A DNA stretch of 64,000 bases from Lonicera japonica (GCA_021464415.1 CM038467.1:13905411-13969410), one strand, 5' to 3'; counted from the first letter of the stretch, positions 32,546-46,118 are shown. Numbers and translations are program-made. The notes: generated by a model not told the origin, from the sequence alone.

Positions 32546-35480
32546 AATGTGGTATTCTTCATTTGTAAAATTTATGCTTTTTTTTTAATTTTCAAAATAA
32601 TGAACTATAAATTTATTTCAAGAAACATGTTAAATTATACATGATTAAATTATTGTTATCATAAAAAAAGATTAAGACCTTCTAGGTCAACATTTATGAC
32701 CTAATATATGTATATAGAACGAACTTTTTTAAAACTGTCCACTCTTTAAGAAAATGGACTGTTCTTTTCAAAAGTTAAAAAGACAAAAAATTCACGAAAC
32801 TTGATGGAAATGATCTACTTACTAATATAAAGATCATCTTTATCAAATAATATCAAAAGATTCAATTTAAAAGTCAATAAGATGATCATTTAAATTTTAC
32901 ATGGCTGAAATTGAACATGTATATAAATTATATATTACACTCACTTTCAAATTGAATTATTTTTCAGTGACATTTTGTGGAGATAATTTGCTCATTATAA
33001 ATATTATCACCACCAACTTTCATAATTTTTTTTCACCCGTTTAACCGTTGAAATGGACAATCCATCTATTTCTTTTGTTTTTTGTATTAAGAAGGAAGGT
33101 CTAAGTCTTTTCTTGGCCCTTTACTACAATAAAAACAAAAATCTCTATGCTTCGGATGAGACTCAAACTTAGGGCCTCTCCTAAATTTGGATGTGTGCCT
33201 TACCAACTAAGTTAGTCCACTCGCTCTTATTTTTCTTGAAGATCGAGAAGACCGTTCCGTTTAAATCTGGCCTGAATATATAGCTATAATTTAAATCAAG
33301 GGCATAGTCAGAACTTGAAACTAAGGGGGCAAAATTAAATTTGATGCACTGTTATATACACAATTATTATCTAATATATATAGCCTTTCAAAACAAGTAA
33401 AAAATATCCATATGTATGTATGACAATTTATAAATTTAAGTACTAAAATACTCATATAAAATGCACCCTTCACTTTTATAATAATGTAATCTAAGGTGGA
33501 CAAAATATAATTTTTTCTTAAAACAAGGTGGAAATGTCTAAATTATTACCCATTAACTAAATTTATCTTTTTTCTAAAATTATTAGAGTACTAATTCAAA
33601 CATATTTCAAAATTGAAGGTGTCCGTTGCCCACCTTTTCTTTAAGATGACTCCACCACTAATTCAAATACACGTATCCAATTCAGGAATAAAGAGTTCTT
33701 AATGAGAACAGAAACGACCAAAATTAATTAACATTATAAAGAGACTTTTTTCTTTGTTTGAGTTAATGCATTAATTTTTTATATTGTAATTTAAACGATA
33801 AAACAAAACAAAATAAAATTTGGGGAAATTAGTTGATGCATTAATTATATTCTAAAGAGACTTTTTTTTTCTTTGTTTGAGTTGATTCATTAATTATATT
33901 GTAATTGAGTTAACATACATCAAACCTATATATGGAAGTCTGTCATATATGTGCAGTGGTCAAGATATTGATCATTTTTACTTTTATGTTACTTTTGAGC
34001 CGCTTTTGCAATAGTAATTAATGGTGCTAATTAGCAATATTGATGACAAGCCAACAACTTCCTACAGCATGCACACACACACACATATATATATATACAT
34101 CTCCAAAGCTAAAGCTTTATGATGAAACATCTACTTGGATCCTTGAATTTGCCCCTTTAATCACAATTGCTTGTCTGTCCAAATTAATACCACCTAATTG
34201 CCTCACTATCCATAGTGGGAATATGACTTAGGAATGATCTTATCCTATCTATTTCCCACTCTCTTGGGACCCCTCCTCGATCTCACTCAGCTCCAAAAAA
34301 TATTCAATAATTAATATTATGTGATATGATGCATTATATTTGATTACCAAGAGAATATTCACTTCAGTAGTTTTGTAAAATTTTATTGGATTTGGAGATG
34401 CATTGTTAACATCATAATTGTTATATTAAATATTTTTTTTAAATAATAGTAAGAGTATTTTCTATTTTTTTAATATTTCTATTACTAAAGATGCATGAAT
34501 ATATATGTGATATATGCTTCTTCTTTTTTTTTTTATGTGTTTTTGTATATATATTATAGCAAACGTACGCATTTAATATTACGTATCAAATTTGTAGTAA
34601 ATAAATAATACCACGCGAACACGACACGTAATATTGCACATGATATACCAGAAGCTAGCCAATATATTATGTATGTTCATGCATATATATGTTGTCCAAG
34701 AAACATGCGAGAAAGAGTCAAAAGGGAGTCAAAGAGAAAGATTTAGAGTGGGAAAAGGAAGAAACAAAAGTAGCTTTAAAGGTTCATTATTAACTAAAAA
34801 ACCCTTCTCCATTATCATCATCATCATCAGCATCATATATATTTGATAGTTGGTGAGAGAACCTACATACATTGCCCCCATTCTTTGCTTCTCTATCTAT
34901 CTCTCTCTCTATATATATATCTATCTATGGCCCATTCAAGCTGTCCTCCTCTACCCTCCCAATCTCATGGGTTCAATGCACCTGCCTCATTACTCTTCTT
35001 TAATTTCTTAATAAATTAATCTAACCCTTCTTTCTTCTAATCAAAAGGGAAAAAAAATAAAAGCAAACCCCCTAAAACAATTGATGAATTGGCAACATCC
35101 GTTAGATTTTATGTATCAATCTATTTGTGGGTTCCTCCATTGGGTCTTTTTCTTTGTCTACGAGAGTTCCACAAGCAAGCTGTCCTCGCTAAATTTAGTG
35201 AATTGCCCCCCGCCCCTTGCAATTAATAATTGATATTACCGTGTTATATATATGTATATATATATATATATAGTATTAAACATGAGTATGTAATTTTCGA
35301 TATGTATACAAAATTAGCTAACTACCCCTATTACACTAAAAATTACTATAAAATAATATTAAACACAAATTAAATTCGTGATTTTTATGGTGAGAGGGCC
35401 GTCTAATTACCACTTGACCAAATGTAATTTAAAAATTTAATAATTATACAATTGCAAATACGTAGAGTGTGCCTCAAGGC
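32546..35480. other. intergenic, no gene seen
   Basis: AT-rich. Contains a possible degenerate inverted-end element at about 33300-33660 (GGGGGCAAAATT-type at the left, CCCACCTTTTCTTTAAGATG-type at the right). A short direct repeat, GAGACTTTTTTTCTTTGTTTG, lies near 33740 and 33855, with a CA/TA microsatellite at 34073-34096 and a CT/TA run near 34895-34930. No convincing exon. Confidence 0.4.
34073..34096. repeat. (CA)n(TA)n microsatellite
   Basis: ACACACACACACA followed directly by TATATATATATA. Confidence 0.9.
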
Positions 35481-35683
35481 TAATATATAATAGACTAAAT
35501 GACACTAATGCACCAAGAACTAAAATAATGTATCAATTTGCTCTTTAAACCTTTTTTTTCGACACTTTTCGATAGTTCGTATGTATAAGGTGCAAGGTGT
35601 CAAAAAAAATGTTTGGGGGTGCAAATTGATATATTCTTTTAGTTTGGGGTGCATTAGTGTTATTTAGTTTATATAATATATGG
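35481..35683. mobile_element. foldback/MITE-like element
   Basis: The left arm (GACTAAATGACACTAATGCA...) and right arm (TGCATTAGTGTTATTTAGTT...) are inverted copies of about 80 bp with a short loop. The target duplication is obscured by the palindromic TA-rich flanks. Confidence 0.6.
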
Positions 35684-36270
35684 TGATGATCAAATATCGA
35701 CTCATCCGTATACAAACCGAAAATCTCTCAATATTTTAGTGACAAAATTTTATCATTAAAAGCCGATCAATATACAAATTGGTATATGTCAGAAACAAAC
35801 ACGTTTTATATACATTAGAAACTCGATAAAATAATAACCTCACTAAATTCATAAATTTTGCCGGTCCTAACCCGGGCCCAAGAGCTAAATTTTTTTGTTA
35901 TATTTATAAGATAATTTTTTTTAATAAGGTCTCTTTAGAACAATCGGTTGCATAAATTAATAATTCACATTTTCAAACTCACTATCATGCGCTCCTCATC
36001 AAAATATAATTGCTTAGTTAAATTATTAATTTATTGATAAATTAAAATTTCGTTCAAGTTATAAAATTAGTGGATTCTAACCTTATTAATTTATAGCATA
36101 TATACATATATCCAAACAAGGTGCTATATCGCATCACTGTTCCCCAATATGTAATTTTAGCAAATAATAATAGTATTAGAAAAAAAGGAAAAACCCTACA
36201 CTTGCAGTAACTCAAATTTGGAGTCGGGTGGAGACGCGGTGTTCATTTAGCACTTCAACAAATCACTCGC

Positions 36271-36272
36271 TT

Positions 36273-36313
<41 letters not shown>
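36271..36313. repeat. (CA)n(TA)n microsatellite
   Basis: About 11 CA units followed by about 10 TA units. Confidence 0.9.
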
Positions 36314-36403
36314 GTGCAACTTTGAACATGTAAATTTTGCCTTACTTTTTAATAGCAACGGCCGGTTATGTTGATGTGTATTACAAACGGCAATTATATA
36401 ATG

Positions 36404-36753
36404 AAAATTATAGGGTAATTAGTAAAAATGACTTTTAATATTTGATCTAAATCTCTTGTTCATTCCTAAAGTTTAATTTTTGGTTGAAAATATCTTTAAA
36501 GTTTTTAATTTTAGTTCAAGCATCCTTAAAGTTTCTAATTTTAGTTGAGGTACCAAAAAAGACCCCTCAAAAGAGTGGTCCATGATAATCATGTGCGTTT
36601 TCTATCTATATTTTTAAAGGATATTCAGTTTTGGACGAGTGAGGGAAAATTAAAATTTTTAAGCATATTTCAATCGAAAATTGAGCTTTAGGAATGAGCA
36701 AGAGATTCGGGTCAAATTTTAAAGGTCATTTTTACTAATTACCCAAAATTACA
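36404..36753. mobile_element. short Mutator-like MITE
   Basis: The ends GGGTAATTAGTAAAAATGAC (36413) and its inverted copy (to 36744) match for about 70 bp, including CTCTTG(T/C)TCATTCCTAAAG. The flanks AAAATTATA and AAAATTACA form a 9-bp duplication with one mismatch. Length 332 bp, no coding capacity. Confidence 0.72.
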
Positions 36754-37389
36754 ATACCAAAAACCCTCGATATATAAGCTGTAAATCTCAGTGTATATTC
36801 TCTCTCTTTTCAATTTATATAAGAGTCCAAATAATCTTCACTTGAGTATCTTTTTCGAATCAATATTCCCTCATTTTTGAATAATTATTAGCCAAAGCAT
36901 GAAATATAAAGCGTATTTAATATATATTCGGGTAAGATCTAAAAACGATTTATGTAAATGTGCTATCACTTCGATGTATATGCCTTTTCTTTTAGCAAAT
37001 AAAGGAATATTGATATATATATATATATAGATCTAGATGTCGATTAGCACTATGAATAGGAAATCCATGTTTCCCATGACAGTCAATCCATCAATTCGAG
37101 TTCATTTAATCTAGTCATGATAAGTTTAATCAGATGATAGCAAGTTAATGTCGTTATATGCTTTGTCGGGCAACAACCACTCATATCTAAAATCATTCAA
37201 AACCAAAAAAATAGGACAAAAATTAGAAGAAGAAACAAATGATTATGGACCATTTTATTTTCACTAATAATTGTCAAATCCCCACACATATGTGAGGGTC
37301 AATACAAGGATGACATGTGCAATGTATTACATAAGAATGGGGACAAATTTAATTGATAAAAATAAAAAGGAATGAAGGTGGAGGGGTCT
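36754..37389. other. 3' flank of the bHLH gene
   Basis: AT-rich with a (TA)n run near 37014-37029. The part next to 37390 should include the 3' UTR of the bHLH gene. Nothing else recognised. Confidence 0.5.
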
Positions 37390-38863
37390 TCAAGTGTGAT
37401 ATGGCAACGAGGGATAAGTGCCGAAATTGAAGTCAAGGGGACCAATTTGTGTGGTAGCAACTTCTTCATATCCTCCTCCTCCTCTTATCACTCGTTGTAG
37501 CTCGTGTCCCTTTTCCCTCTACAACGTAAAAACATTCAAATTTATTTTCACAAAACAAATGCATATGCGTGATAAGTGATTTGTTGCGTGTCTACTTTCT
37601 TTTTTGCTAATGCGTGTTAATTTGAATTTTGAACGTATATATATATATATATATACTTTTCAAGAATTAATTACCTGAATTGTTTCCGTCACACTACATG
37701 TCTCTGTGTTGAAATCATAGAATGAGCTTGCTGCGGTCAGCTTCATAGAAAGAAACTGAACACCAAATTCATAAAAAAAAAAAACGAATTATTAGATTGT
37801 AATTTAAACAATTTTTTTTTTATTTTTTTGTAATTTAATTAAATTAAGGAATTTTGTCTAAAACCCACCTCGACCTGGTTTTGTAAAGACTGTACATAAT
37901 GAATAATCTCGTCCAACATTACTGCCATCCCCATTGTCTGCAAATTCATGATCAACCAAAGTCTTATTTTCGTGCGAAAATTTTAATTAATATATTAAGA
38001 TATATGATATTTCTGCAAGAATTTTTCACCTTGTAGCATCCAGGAACAATGTCCTGCAAGCATCTCAGTTTCTCATTTATTTTTCCTCTTCTAACCTGAT
38101 CCATATATAGCAAAATGCATTCAATAAGCCGGTCTACAAATATTCAAATTTTTTTTGTTAACAATCATATTATTATTATTTTTATTTTTATTATCTACAT
38201 AATAATAAGGGATAATGGTTTAAAATGCTTTTTGAATAATATGACTTACCCTTTCTGCTAAACTGTGACTATCAGTAGCTTGGCCTCTTCGAGCTCTAAC
38301 ATGTACCACATCCTTCGGTTTCTCTTCTTCATTTTCGGTCCTTTTCATTTTCTTTCCCCTTGAACTCTACAAACAGAAAAATTCAAATCATATAACTATA
38401 ATTCAAGAAGCAGAGTAATCAATAACAGGGAATACTGATATACTTAAAAATTCTGAAGAATTGAGTTAGTCATTACATTTTTCCTAGGAATCCCATCTTC
38501 AGAAACAATAGGCGATGAATTCCCGGAACTGTTTTCTGCTTCATCCATCAATTTCCTCTTCTTACTCTCATGGAATCCATTTCCATCATGTGGGGCAGGC
38601 GGAGGAAGGACATTCTTCTCATCAAGATGGAAAATACCCGGAAAATTACCTGCCAAGTTTTCTTGAAAATCGGGTACTTGTCGGATAAAGAAACTGTCAT
38701 TTGAAATTGAGGAACAACCCATGAAGCTCTGTACATTAAAATTTGAGATGTCTAAAGCACTTGGGTGTATCTCTGCAAATTGGCTCATTAGTTCCATGTT
38801 TTGATCCGTATCGAAGAAAGAGAAGGGATTTTTAAAGGAATCCGCAGAGGTGTAATCAGCCAT
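37390..38863 (-). CDS. BEE3: bHLH transcription factor, BEE1/BEE3 type
   Basis: Six exons with in-phase GT-AG borders: 38863-38477, 38366-38250, 38095-38030, 37937-37869, 37755-37675 and 37518-37390, giving 282 codons plus TGA. After an acidic N-terminal region and a basic KKRKL patch comes the domain: VHVRARRGQATDSHSLAERV, RRGKINEKLRCLQDIVPGCY, KTMGMAVMLDEIIHYVQSLQ. The basic region keeps H-E-R-type residues (HSLAER) for E-box/G-box binding, then helix-loop-helix and LSMKLTAASSFYDF. This matches the BEE/bHLH75 group, brassinosteroid early-response regulators of growth in Arabidopsis that act as nuclear dimers. Which member it is cannot be decided by eye. The start is the first ATG after a minus-strand TATA region (about 38941-38955). 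Confidence 0.93.
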
Positions 38864-38939
38864 GGAATTAGGAATTTTGTATTGAAGAGCTTAGTAAGTA
38901 AGCAGACAAATGGGTGTTATGATAATAGGTATGGGACTG

Positions 38940-38955
38940 CTATATATATATAATA
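38940..38955 (-). promoter_or_regulatory. TATA region of the bHLH gene
   Basis: TATATATATATAGCAGTCCC on the minus strand, about 80 bp upstream of the start codon, at a fitting distance for the core promoter. Confidence 0.5.
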
Positions 38956-39043
38956 TAGAGTAGGCTTATAATATTAAGTATGGGTTTAAAAGTATATTTT
39001 CTTTTTCATTAAATAATTGAAAAAGTTATTCATTTTTAGGGGC

Positions 39044-39049
39044 CACGTG
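39044..39049. promoter_or_regulatory. G-box CACGTG upstream of the bHLH gene
   Basis: GGCCACGTGG, about 180 bp upstream of the ATG. G-boxes bind bHLH and bZIP factors and BZR1-type brassinosteroid regulators. Regulation of this gene through it is inference. Confidence 0.5.
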
Positions 39050-39360
39050 GAAATTCTAGCTTCTGTGGTTGTGTCCCCTGAGTGGGCCCATTTTCAGGGA
39101 GATATACCCAGATAAAATGTGGACCTATCTAGCTATTCAGGGGAAACGCTGCATAGTTTAGAAAGTACTGCATTTAAAAATGCTGCATAGCATAGCGCTT
39201 TCTTTTATTAGGCATGGGAAATAGTATTCGATCAAATGTAGATTCTGATTTCTAGTCTTGTTGTTATTCTAGGAATTTGTAACTTGACTCCTTGCTTTGA
39301 AGTGTTTTAGTCCGTAGATGTTTATCCTCACAATGTATTATTATCGCGCTGCAATATAAT

Positions 39361-39765
39361 TAGGTTTGAAATTCTAACACAAGGACTTCAATTACTAAAC
39401 ATTGATCACTAGTGAATATAATTAGGCTTCGTTTGATTGTAAAAATGAAAAAGGAAAATAATTTTAGTTAGTTTGTGTGAAAAGATAGAAAATAAGGTGA
39501 GAGATGTTACTCATTTTATGAGTATATATCATCCATCCTTCAATATTTTTGGTGGAAAATTTTTACTCACTACCAAGTAAAGAAAATTTTTTCATGGAAA
39601 AACTTAAAAATTAAGAGGATATCACTACTATCACTCAAACTTATTTTCCATCTTTTCATCAAAACTAACTCTATTTATTTTTCTTTTCCACCTTGCAATC
39701 AAACGGAGTCTTAGGTTTGAAATTTTAACACAAGGACTTCAATTACTAAACATTGATCACCAGTG
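39361..39765. mobile_element. MITE flanked by a 54-bp direct duplication
   Basis: The MITE ends are inverted: TTCGTTTGATTGTAAAAATG at 39428 and CAATCAAACGGAG near 39697-39709, matching for about 75 bp with AAAAGATGGAAAATAAG-type text inside. On both sides stands the same 54-bp sequence beginning TAGGTTTGAAATT (39361-39414 and 39712-39765; two mismatches). That is far longer than a transposon target duplication. Confidence 0.65.
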
Positions 39766-40743
39766 GCCCAAAACACCTCCAAAAGGAACACACATACAGT
39801 ATGGGTTCATCCGACTGTTTTTTCCAACTGTATATAACCCCATCAGGTCTTGTTTTGTAATTGATGAGGAAACATAACTGAGTTGTTCATATATATATAT
39901 AAGGGTCTAAAAATTGATTTGGCCAGAACTAGCGGAGGATACCGAGCTAAGGAATAGTGTCGAGCTGAGGGTGAACAGTTTTACATTCACAACATGTGAT
40001 CGTTAGACACGTGACATTGTTAGAGGGATTAAAATTGGAGTTACTTATCCTGTAACAACCCACCATAAAGGCATTTTATCCCATTAAATTATTTCATTAT
40101 ATTTTAAGGGACTACATACCCACAATTGCAACGGCCGGTTAGTTCACTTGTAATAAGACCTAACTTCATCGTAACAAATTAATGCGACAAAATCATTTAA
40201 AATTACTTATTCTTGATCTCCCACTTGTTGGTCTCATTATTCACTATTAATAAAATAGTTAACCACGCAAAAAAAGGTGGATGTAAACCAAATTAATTTG
40301 GAAAACCCACCCTTATTACAAAAATCTTTCGTGTTCTTTGCGAGTTTGTTCTTAAATTATTTGTAAGCAACATTTTTCTGAAATTAAATAGTAATGATAA
40401 CTACTAAGTTGCAGATGACTCCTCTATTTTTTTAATTACCAAATACGTGTACAGTTATTTAAATTGCTTGAATTCTCAAAATGTCAACAAATATTTTGTT
40501 TTGTAAAAGCAAATTTTAAGTCTTTTCATTGTTACAAATATAAAGTGAAAAACGGTGAGAGAAACAGCACCACCACCTCCTAAATATAACTACTTCTCAT
40601 TAAGTAAAGGTAGAATGTTTCAGGAAGAAATATAGAAAAAAAATAAAGTTACAGATGAGTCTTTCTAATTTGATTATTTTTCTAATCTTTGTCCCAAGGG
40701 CATATTTCTAGTAAATAAGATAGTATTCCAATTTTCCCAACAA
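39766..40743. other. intergenic, no gene seen
   Basis: AT-rich. The last few bases before 40744 (CCCAACAAG) look like a usual plant tRNA 5' flank. Confidence 0.5.
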
Positions 40744-40817
40744 GCTGGAATAGCTCAGTTGGCTAGAGCGTGTGGCTGTTAACCACAAGGTCGGAGGTTC
40801 AAGCCCTCCTTCTAGCG
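40744..40817 (+). tRNA. trnN-GUU: tRNA-Asn (anticodon GTT)
   Basis: 74 nt fold into a full cloverleaf. The acceptor stem GCTGGAA pairs with TTCTAGC (one G-T), the D arm is GCTC...GAGC, and the anticodon stem TGTGG/CCACA holds the loop CTGTTAA with GTT at 40778-40780. The T arm is GGAGG-TTCAAGC-CCTCC. A and B box text (TAGCTCAGTTGG, GGTTCAAGCCC) is intact and a TTTT follows at about 40825. This is the nuclear-type sequence and there is no intron. Confidence 0.97.
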
Positions 40818-42756
40818 GTACCTGTTTTGTTCATTCACACGCAATTTGTTTTCATATTTGCCAAGTACGGTGATTTTTGTCTTCATCCTCCATTTCTAAT
40901 TATGTTTACTAATTCAGAATTACTACTGTACAAAAACTACACTTCATTATTCAGTTTCTTTTGCTTAACATACATCAACGGCCCATTTATAATTGACTCT
41001 ACTTGTAGGAAGATGGCGAACGCTATATATATGTGCAGCTGGAGCTCATCTCTCAAGATCTTCCATCAGATTTTCTTGAGGAAGGGTTTGAGTACCAGCA
41101 GTGGCAGAGTCACGATTTTAATCCAATTGGGGCTTGACTAAAAAATATTAGAACAAATAATAATATGACAAAATAAAATTCTAAAGAGAAAAAGGCTAAA
41201 TTTGGCAGTCAACCGTTCCTATCGTGTGAGTCTAAAAAGAGAGTGCGAATCTAAGCAAGAAATCTAATATGAGTAAATGAGAGAGAGTTATGAGTATAAA
41301 CTCCTTTTTTTTTTTTCTTAGTGGAATTTTTGTGCAGAAGAATGTTCTTGTTATTTTTTTGGCCTTTACTAAAAATAATTACTCCGTCTAATTTTATCTC
41401 CAATATTTTAAAACCTTACAAATCCAACCTCAAATTTTAAAATTTTACACAAAGTCCATGTATTACTATACTTAAATAAAAAAAAGTCTAAATTGAAGTG
41501 CGGCTTAAGCCCCCACTTTGCCGCCGCCTCTTAGTACAAGGACTAGAAGGAATTTTTTAATTGCAACTTCTATTACCGTTTCCTGCATGCATAAGGTACA
41601 TTTGCTAATGTAATATAGATCGAAAATTAATGCCGAATGTATCCTAGGCTTGTGCCTGTGTATACCCTATATATATATGCATGGCATGGATGAGGGTGTC
41701 AGCTTTGTGTCATAGCTAGCTTGGTCTTACTAGTAGACTTGTAGTCGTGTTCTCAAGTCTAACTCGGATACTTTATGCCTTTGCTCAAGTGTGTGTTAAG
41801 AGATTCGTTTAATTTTGTATTCTCTATTTTCCCCGTTTATATGGTTTTTGCTTGTATTACGTCTCTGCTACCTAAGAAAAAAAACTACAATGGGAATCGT
41901 CCCAAGGTTTTTCTTATAACCGAAGTCTATATAGGGCAAAGTTTAGTGATGAGTAAATATTGATTTTATATTCTTTTGGGCTTTTGGCAGATGCAGAAGC
42001 CTTGATTAATGATTAATGTACTAATTGCGAGAGCTTCAAAGAAAAGATGAAAGACTGTCCTCGCGCGTGTTGAAAAATGTACATTATTACTTACATCACC
42101 ATCCTTCAACATAGGAATGAACAGAAAATCTTGTATGCTTGTACTACATAATACTCGCGTTGGGAATTAACTTTAAAGGGTTGGTGCGGATATATATATA
42201 TATTACTTTCTTAGCGGGGGACGAGAGTTTAGTTTAAGCCTGATCACTCTGATGGAGGGTCTTAGCTAGGTTGGGTCCTGTGCGTATATATATACAATAG
42301 CCTCGATCCAAAATAGCAAGCACCTTAGTCTACCAACATGAAGAGACAATTGACTTGCTATTATTGATCTGCATTTTTTTCAATGTAACGTGGTTTTGTT
42401 TGTATACGTGGGTACTATATATAATTTGAGTCAGAGGCTATATATAGGAGTTGCCGAGATTTGTGCTCTTTGTACTATAGAATTAGGAAAAATTGAATTG
42501 CTTCGAAAATTTAGGAACAAAGTACACATTTTTCATTGAACATAAAGTTAACATAACCCCTTATGTCTCAAAGGGAAGTGAATTGGGATGTGAATTTGTG
42601 AATTCTACATCAATATTGAATGAATTGATTTATTTTTTTTACCGGATCGGGGTCTCCGTTAGCTTAAAATACCACCCTGGAAGAAAAAATGAGGAATAAT
42701 TGTCTCTATCCAAGGCTAGCGGGGACAACGCCTTTTGTTGTTTTTGTTTGATTTTT

Positions 42757-42791
<35 letters not shown>

Positions 42792-44565
42792 CATAGATAG
42801 ATGCCGTTAATCACGCAAATATTAAATATACAACTTCGTTGTAAATCCCAATTAAATCTATATCTAACACTGTAGTTGTGATTGTCCTTTTTACCTCATC
42901 ATCATGGTCATGGTGTCATGGGTGATTTGTGAGTATTGTGACATGTAGCCACCACTAAAGGGCAGATCCAAAATTACGGAAAATAACGTCACAAAGTAAC
43001 ATAACTTTGTGTACGTGCACGATCTAAACTCACGAATTGTTATTCCTATAAAAACTTAATATATTACAATGTTAAATAAAATTTTGACGGGGCAGCAACT
43101 CCAATCAAACCCGCGGTTGAGTCCACCCTAGGCAACTACCTCTCGCTAATTGCTACTATCCCAGGGGCCACCACCGGAACTCTAACAAGGTCACCATATG
43201 TCAGTGGCCATGACATTAATTGATGAGGCCTAGTGATCAAAATGGTGAGAAGGAGAAGAAAATTGCGACTAATATAATATAAACTTTACCATTAAAAAAT
43301 GTTGAGTCTTTAGAGTGAACACACACACACAAGCATATTATTATTATTATTATTATTATTAAAAACTATAATTGAGTAAGAATGTCTGTCACCTAATGTA
43401 AGTGTGATATAATACTAGGTTTTGTCTAGAATAAAATATTTCTTCTACAAGAAGCTATAATTAGGACGGCGTTAAGTGAGAAGACCAATCACCCTTTTTG
43501 TCAATTAAAATATTTTGTTACTGTTTAAAAAAGTTTGAAGTATTTTATTGTGAGTCTTTTATTCTTGTATATTTTGTACAACTCTCACAGTTTAAGTGTG
43601 CATGGGGGAATTGAATTTAACTAGTAGTGGGGTGTGATTTAGTTTAATATGTTTTAGTTAGAGGAGACGGATTGTATTTTTTAATTTAGCAAATGTATTT
43701 GCATTTTAAAAATTAGCCTGAAATTGCAACAAAGTTAGTTACATAAAAATTTATATATACGCACATGCAACACCGCCATGCGACTATTCAAAAGAAAATA
43801 AAAATATAATTGACGCATAAAACTGAAAGGAACAGTGCGGTAAAAAGAGTCAAATTTAGCTGCATCAATTGGAAGACTTTTCGATAAAAACCGTTGGTGT
43901 CTTTTTCCCAAACACTGATAACCTTTGAAGAAGAAACACTAAACACACAGGAAAAACACAACCTGTTGCCATCATATGTGTGAAAACCAACAAGAAAAAA
44001 AAGAAAGAAAAGGAGGACAAAAACATTGCGTAGAAACATAAATATCTTATTCAACACCGTCACTTACATTATAATATATATGCTAATTATTCACTGGTTA
44101 AATTAAATTATGATAAACGAAATTATAAATTTCATATTTAAATCTATACACAGCGAACCACGCTAGATATATATCAATCCTTTAGGTTAATAATTTAATA
44201 TATTGAGATTCCAAGCAAAAGGAGAAATTGCCAGCTCCTTAGGCAGACACAAACAAAATATAAATAATAGAATAATATATATTTTTGCATAGTCAATCAC
44301 GTTTTGTTATTAAAGGAGTCTTTTGGAAGGAGGAAATCCTCCCTTTCTTGAAGTTGAATCGCTCACTTGTTCCTTATAAAATTTGACAACTATTTTATAT
44401 ATATATATAGGTCGTTGTCAAGAATTTTTACATACCTTTCTTTATTTACAACTTATCTATGGACTCTCGGTCTTCGGGATTTATCTTAAGTGGAGAATTT
44501 CCACGCACTACATCATATTATCACATAGATTCCCCCCAACTCCACCCTTTTTTCTATTAGGATTA
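40818..44565. other. intergenic, no gene seen
   Basis: No convincing exon or RNA gene. A possible inverted-end element lies at 41092-41537 (GTGGCAGAGTCACG-type left end and GCCCCCACTTTGCCGCCGCC-type right end, GTAC at both borders), together with TA microsatellites at 42761-42785 and 42205 and an ATT run at 43341-43360. Frames on both strands lack domains. Confidence 0.4.
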
Positions 44566-44569
44566 ATTA

Positions 44570-45450
44570 TAAAAATATACAATATATTTTTACTCATTTT
44601 ACACTTTAATTATTATATAATTTTTTTTAATAAAATTGATAGCATATTTTCTGTTTATTTTTATTTTAGTCATTCTATTTATTCAAATTAGTAACACCGT
44701 TAATTTCAATCTAATATGGCATTAATACCGTTAAAAGTCTTAATTATATCACATATATTTTACCTTCCACCTAAGATTGTGTTAAAGAAAAAAAATATAT
44801 TATAGAAGATGCATGGAATATTCATTTTCTTCCTCAGATCGCCTCCGGTGCCCCAAACCGGCCAACTATTACAATGATCGTGATCTGTGTGTGAATAGAG
44901 AGAGAGATGGGTTCTCGATAATGGGGCAGTGATGTGGCGGCCTGAGAGAGAAATGGAGGTGGTTGTGCAGCGGTGGCGTTGCCGTTGTTGGCCGAAAGTG
45001 GTGTTGATGGTGCATGTGAGGTGGTAATGGAGGAGCGAGGTGGATGTTGTGGTGATGGCACAGAGTTGCAGGAGTGGTTGTGGTATGACGTCGGAAATGG
45101 AGGTGGTGTTGGCCAGCGGGAAGTAGATGGACAGTACGTTGGGAGGTGATGAATTGGCGAAGAAAGTGGAAGGGCCCACCTTTGTTACATTTTTTTTAAT
45201 ATCTCACTTGGATGTTCACATGCATGGAAGCCAAGTAGGTTCGGTAGTAAGTGAAAATTTAAATACCCGTCAATGGTGTTATTAACCCTAATAAACCAAA
45301 TGACCAAAATGAAAACAAACATAAAGTATATTATTAGTTTTATCGAAAAAAGTTGTATAATGACAAAGTGTAAAATGGTTGAACGTATGTTGTATATTCT
45401 TGTAATTGTAAAGTAGTTGAAAATACGTTGTATATTCTTCTAATTAAGCT
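44570..45450. mobile_element. long-inverted-end element, Mutator-like
   Basis: The left end (TTAATTATAAAAATATACAA at about 44571, then ATTTTACACTTT, ATTTTAGTCATT, TTAGTAACACCGTTAA) matches the reverse complement of 45270-45445 over about 170 bp. The right terminus is partly doubled (GTTGTATATTCTT at about 45389 and 45431). The interior is G-rich with GTGGTGG text, and the frames at 44760-45179 (minus) are low-complexity. I could not fix a target duplication. Confidence 0.6.
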
Positions 45451-46118
45451 TGTTCTTATCTACAAAGTGTCAGGGTTAGTTCACGTAGACCACTTAAAAT
45501 CGATGTTAATCTAGTGGACCCCCATGTAATAAAGTTCGCTTGCCAACAAGAATTTATTGAGTTAAAATTTAAATACTTCGTTTATAAGGCTTGAGTTTTT
45601 TAGCATTCGATCCTTATCAAAATAAATTCTTTTATATGCAGTCCACTATTTTCATTTTAAAGTTTATAGATCCTAAAGTATAGTATCTGCCTCTAGTGAG
45701 AATTCATATATACATATACTAATGATATCAAATCAAATCTAAGGGATCGTATCCTTTAAAAAAGTAGACAACAAGTTTTTTTTTCAAAAAAAAACAATGA
45801 TGTACTGCATAAAAATATGTTTGAGAACGAGGATCGGGCACTAATTTTCTTGTAAGGCATGCATAGGTTATTTTGTTGCTAGTAAGTACTTCTTAGTGTG
45901 TGATATGTTAAAATCACAGTGAACACGGCTTGTGACATGTCCTTGTCTTGAACTGAGACAGTTTCTCCTCGATCATTCTAACTTTCATTAACAAAAGAAA
46001 AAAGAAGAAGCAATAAATTAAACTAGTGTTTAGCTCAGATTTACATGCCAAAACAGAGCCTAATTAAATTGAGTTCATTATGTTCTTGGTCCATCAAGTC
46101 TTTTTTTCTTTTCGGAGA
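45451..46118. other. intergenic, no gene seen
   Basis: AT-rich, no recognised element or exon. Confidence 0.5.

Noticed and set aside
44760..45179. 139-aa minus-strand frame rich in Ser/Thr/Pro/His
   Set aside because: Lies inside a transposon-like element and looks like translated GGTGGT-type repeats.
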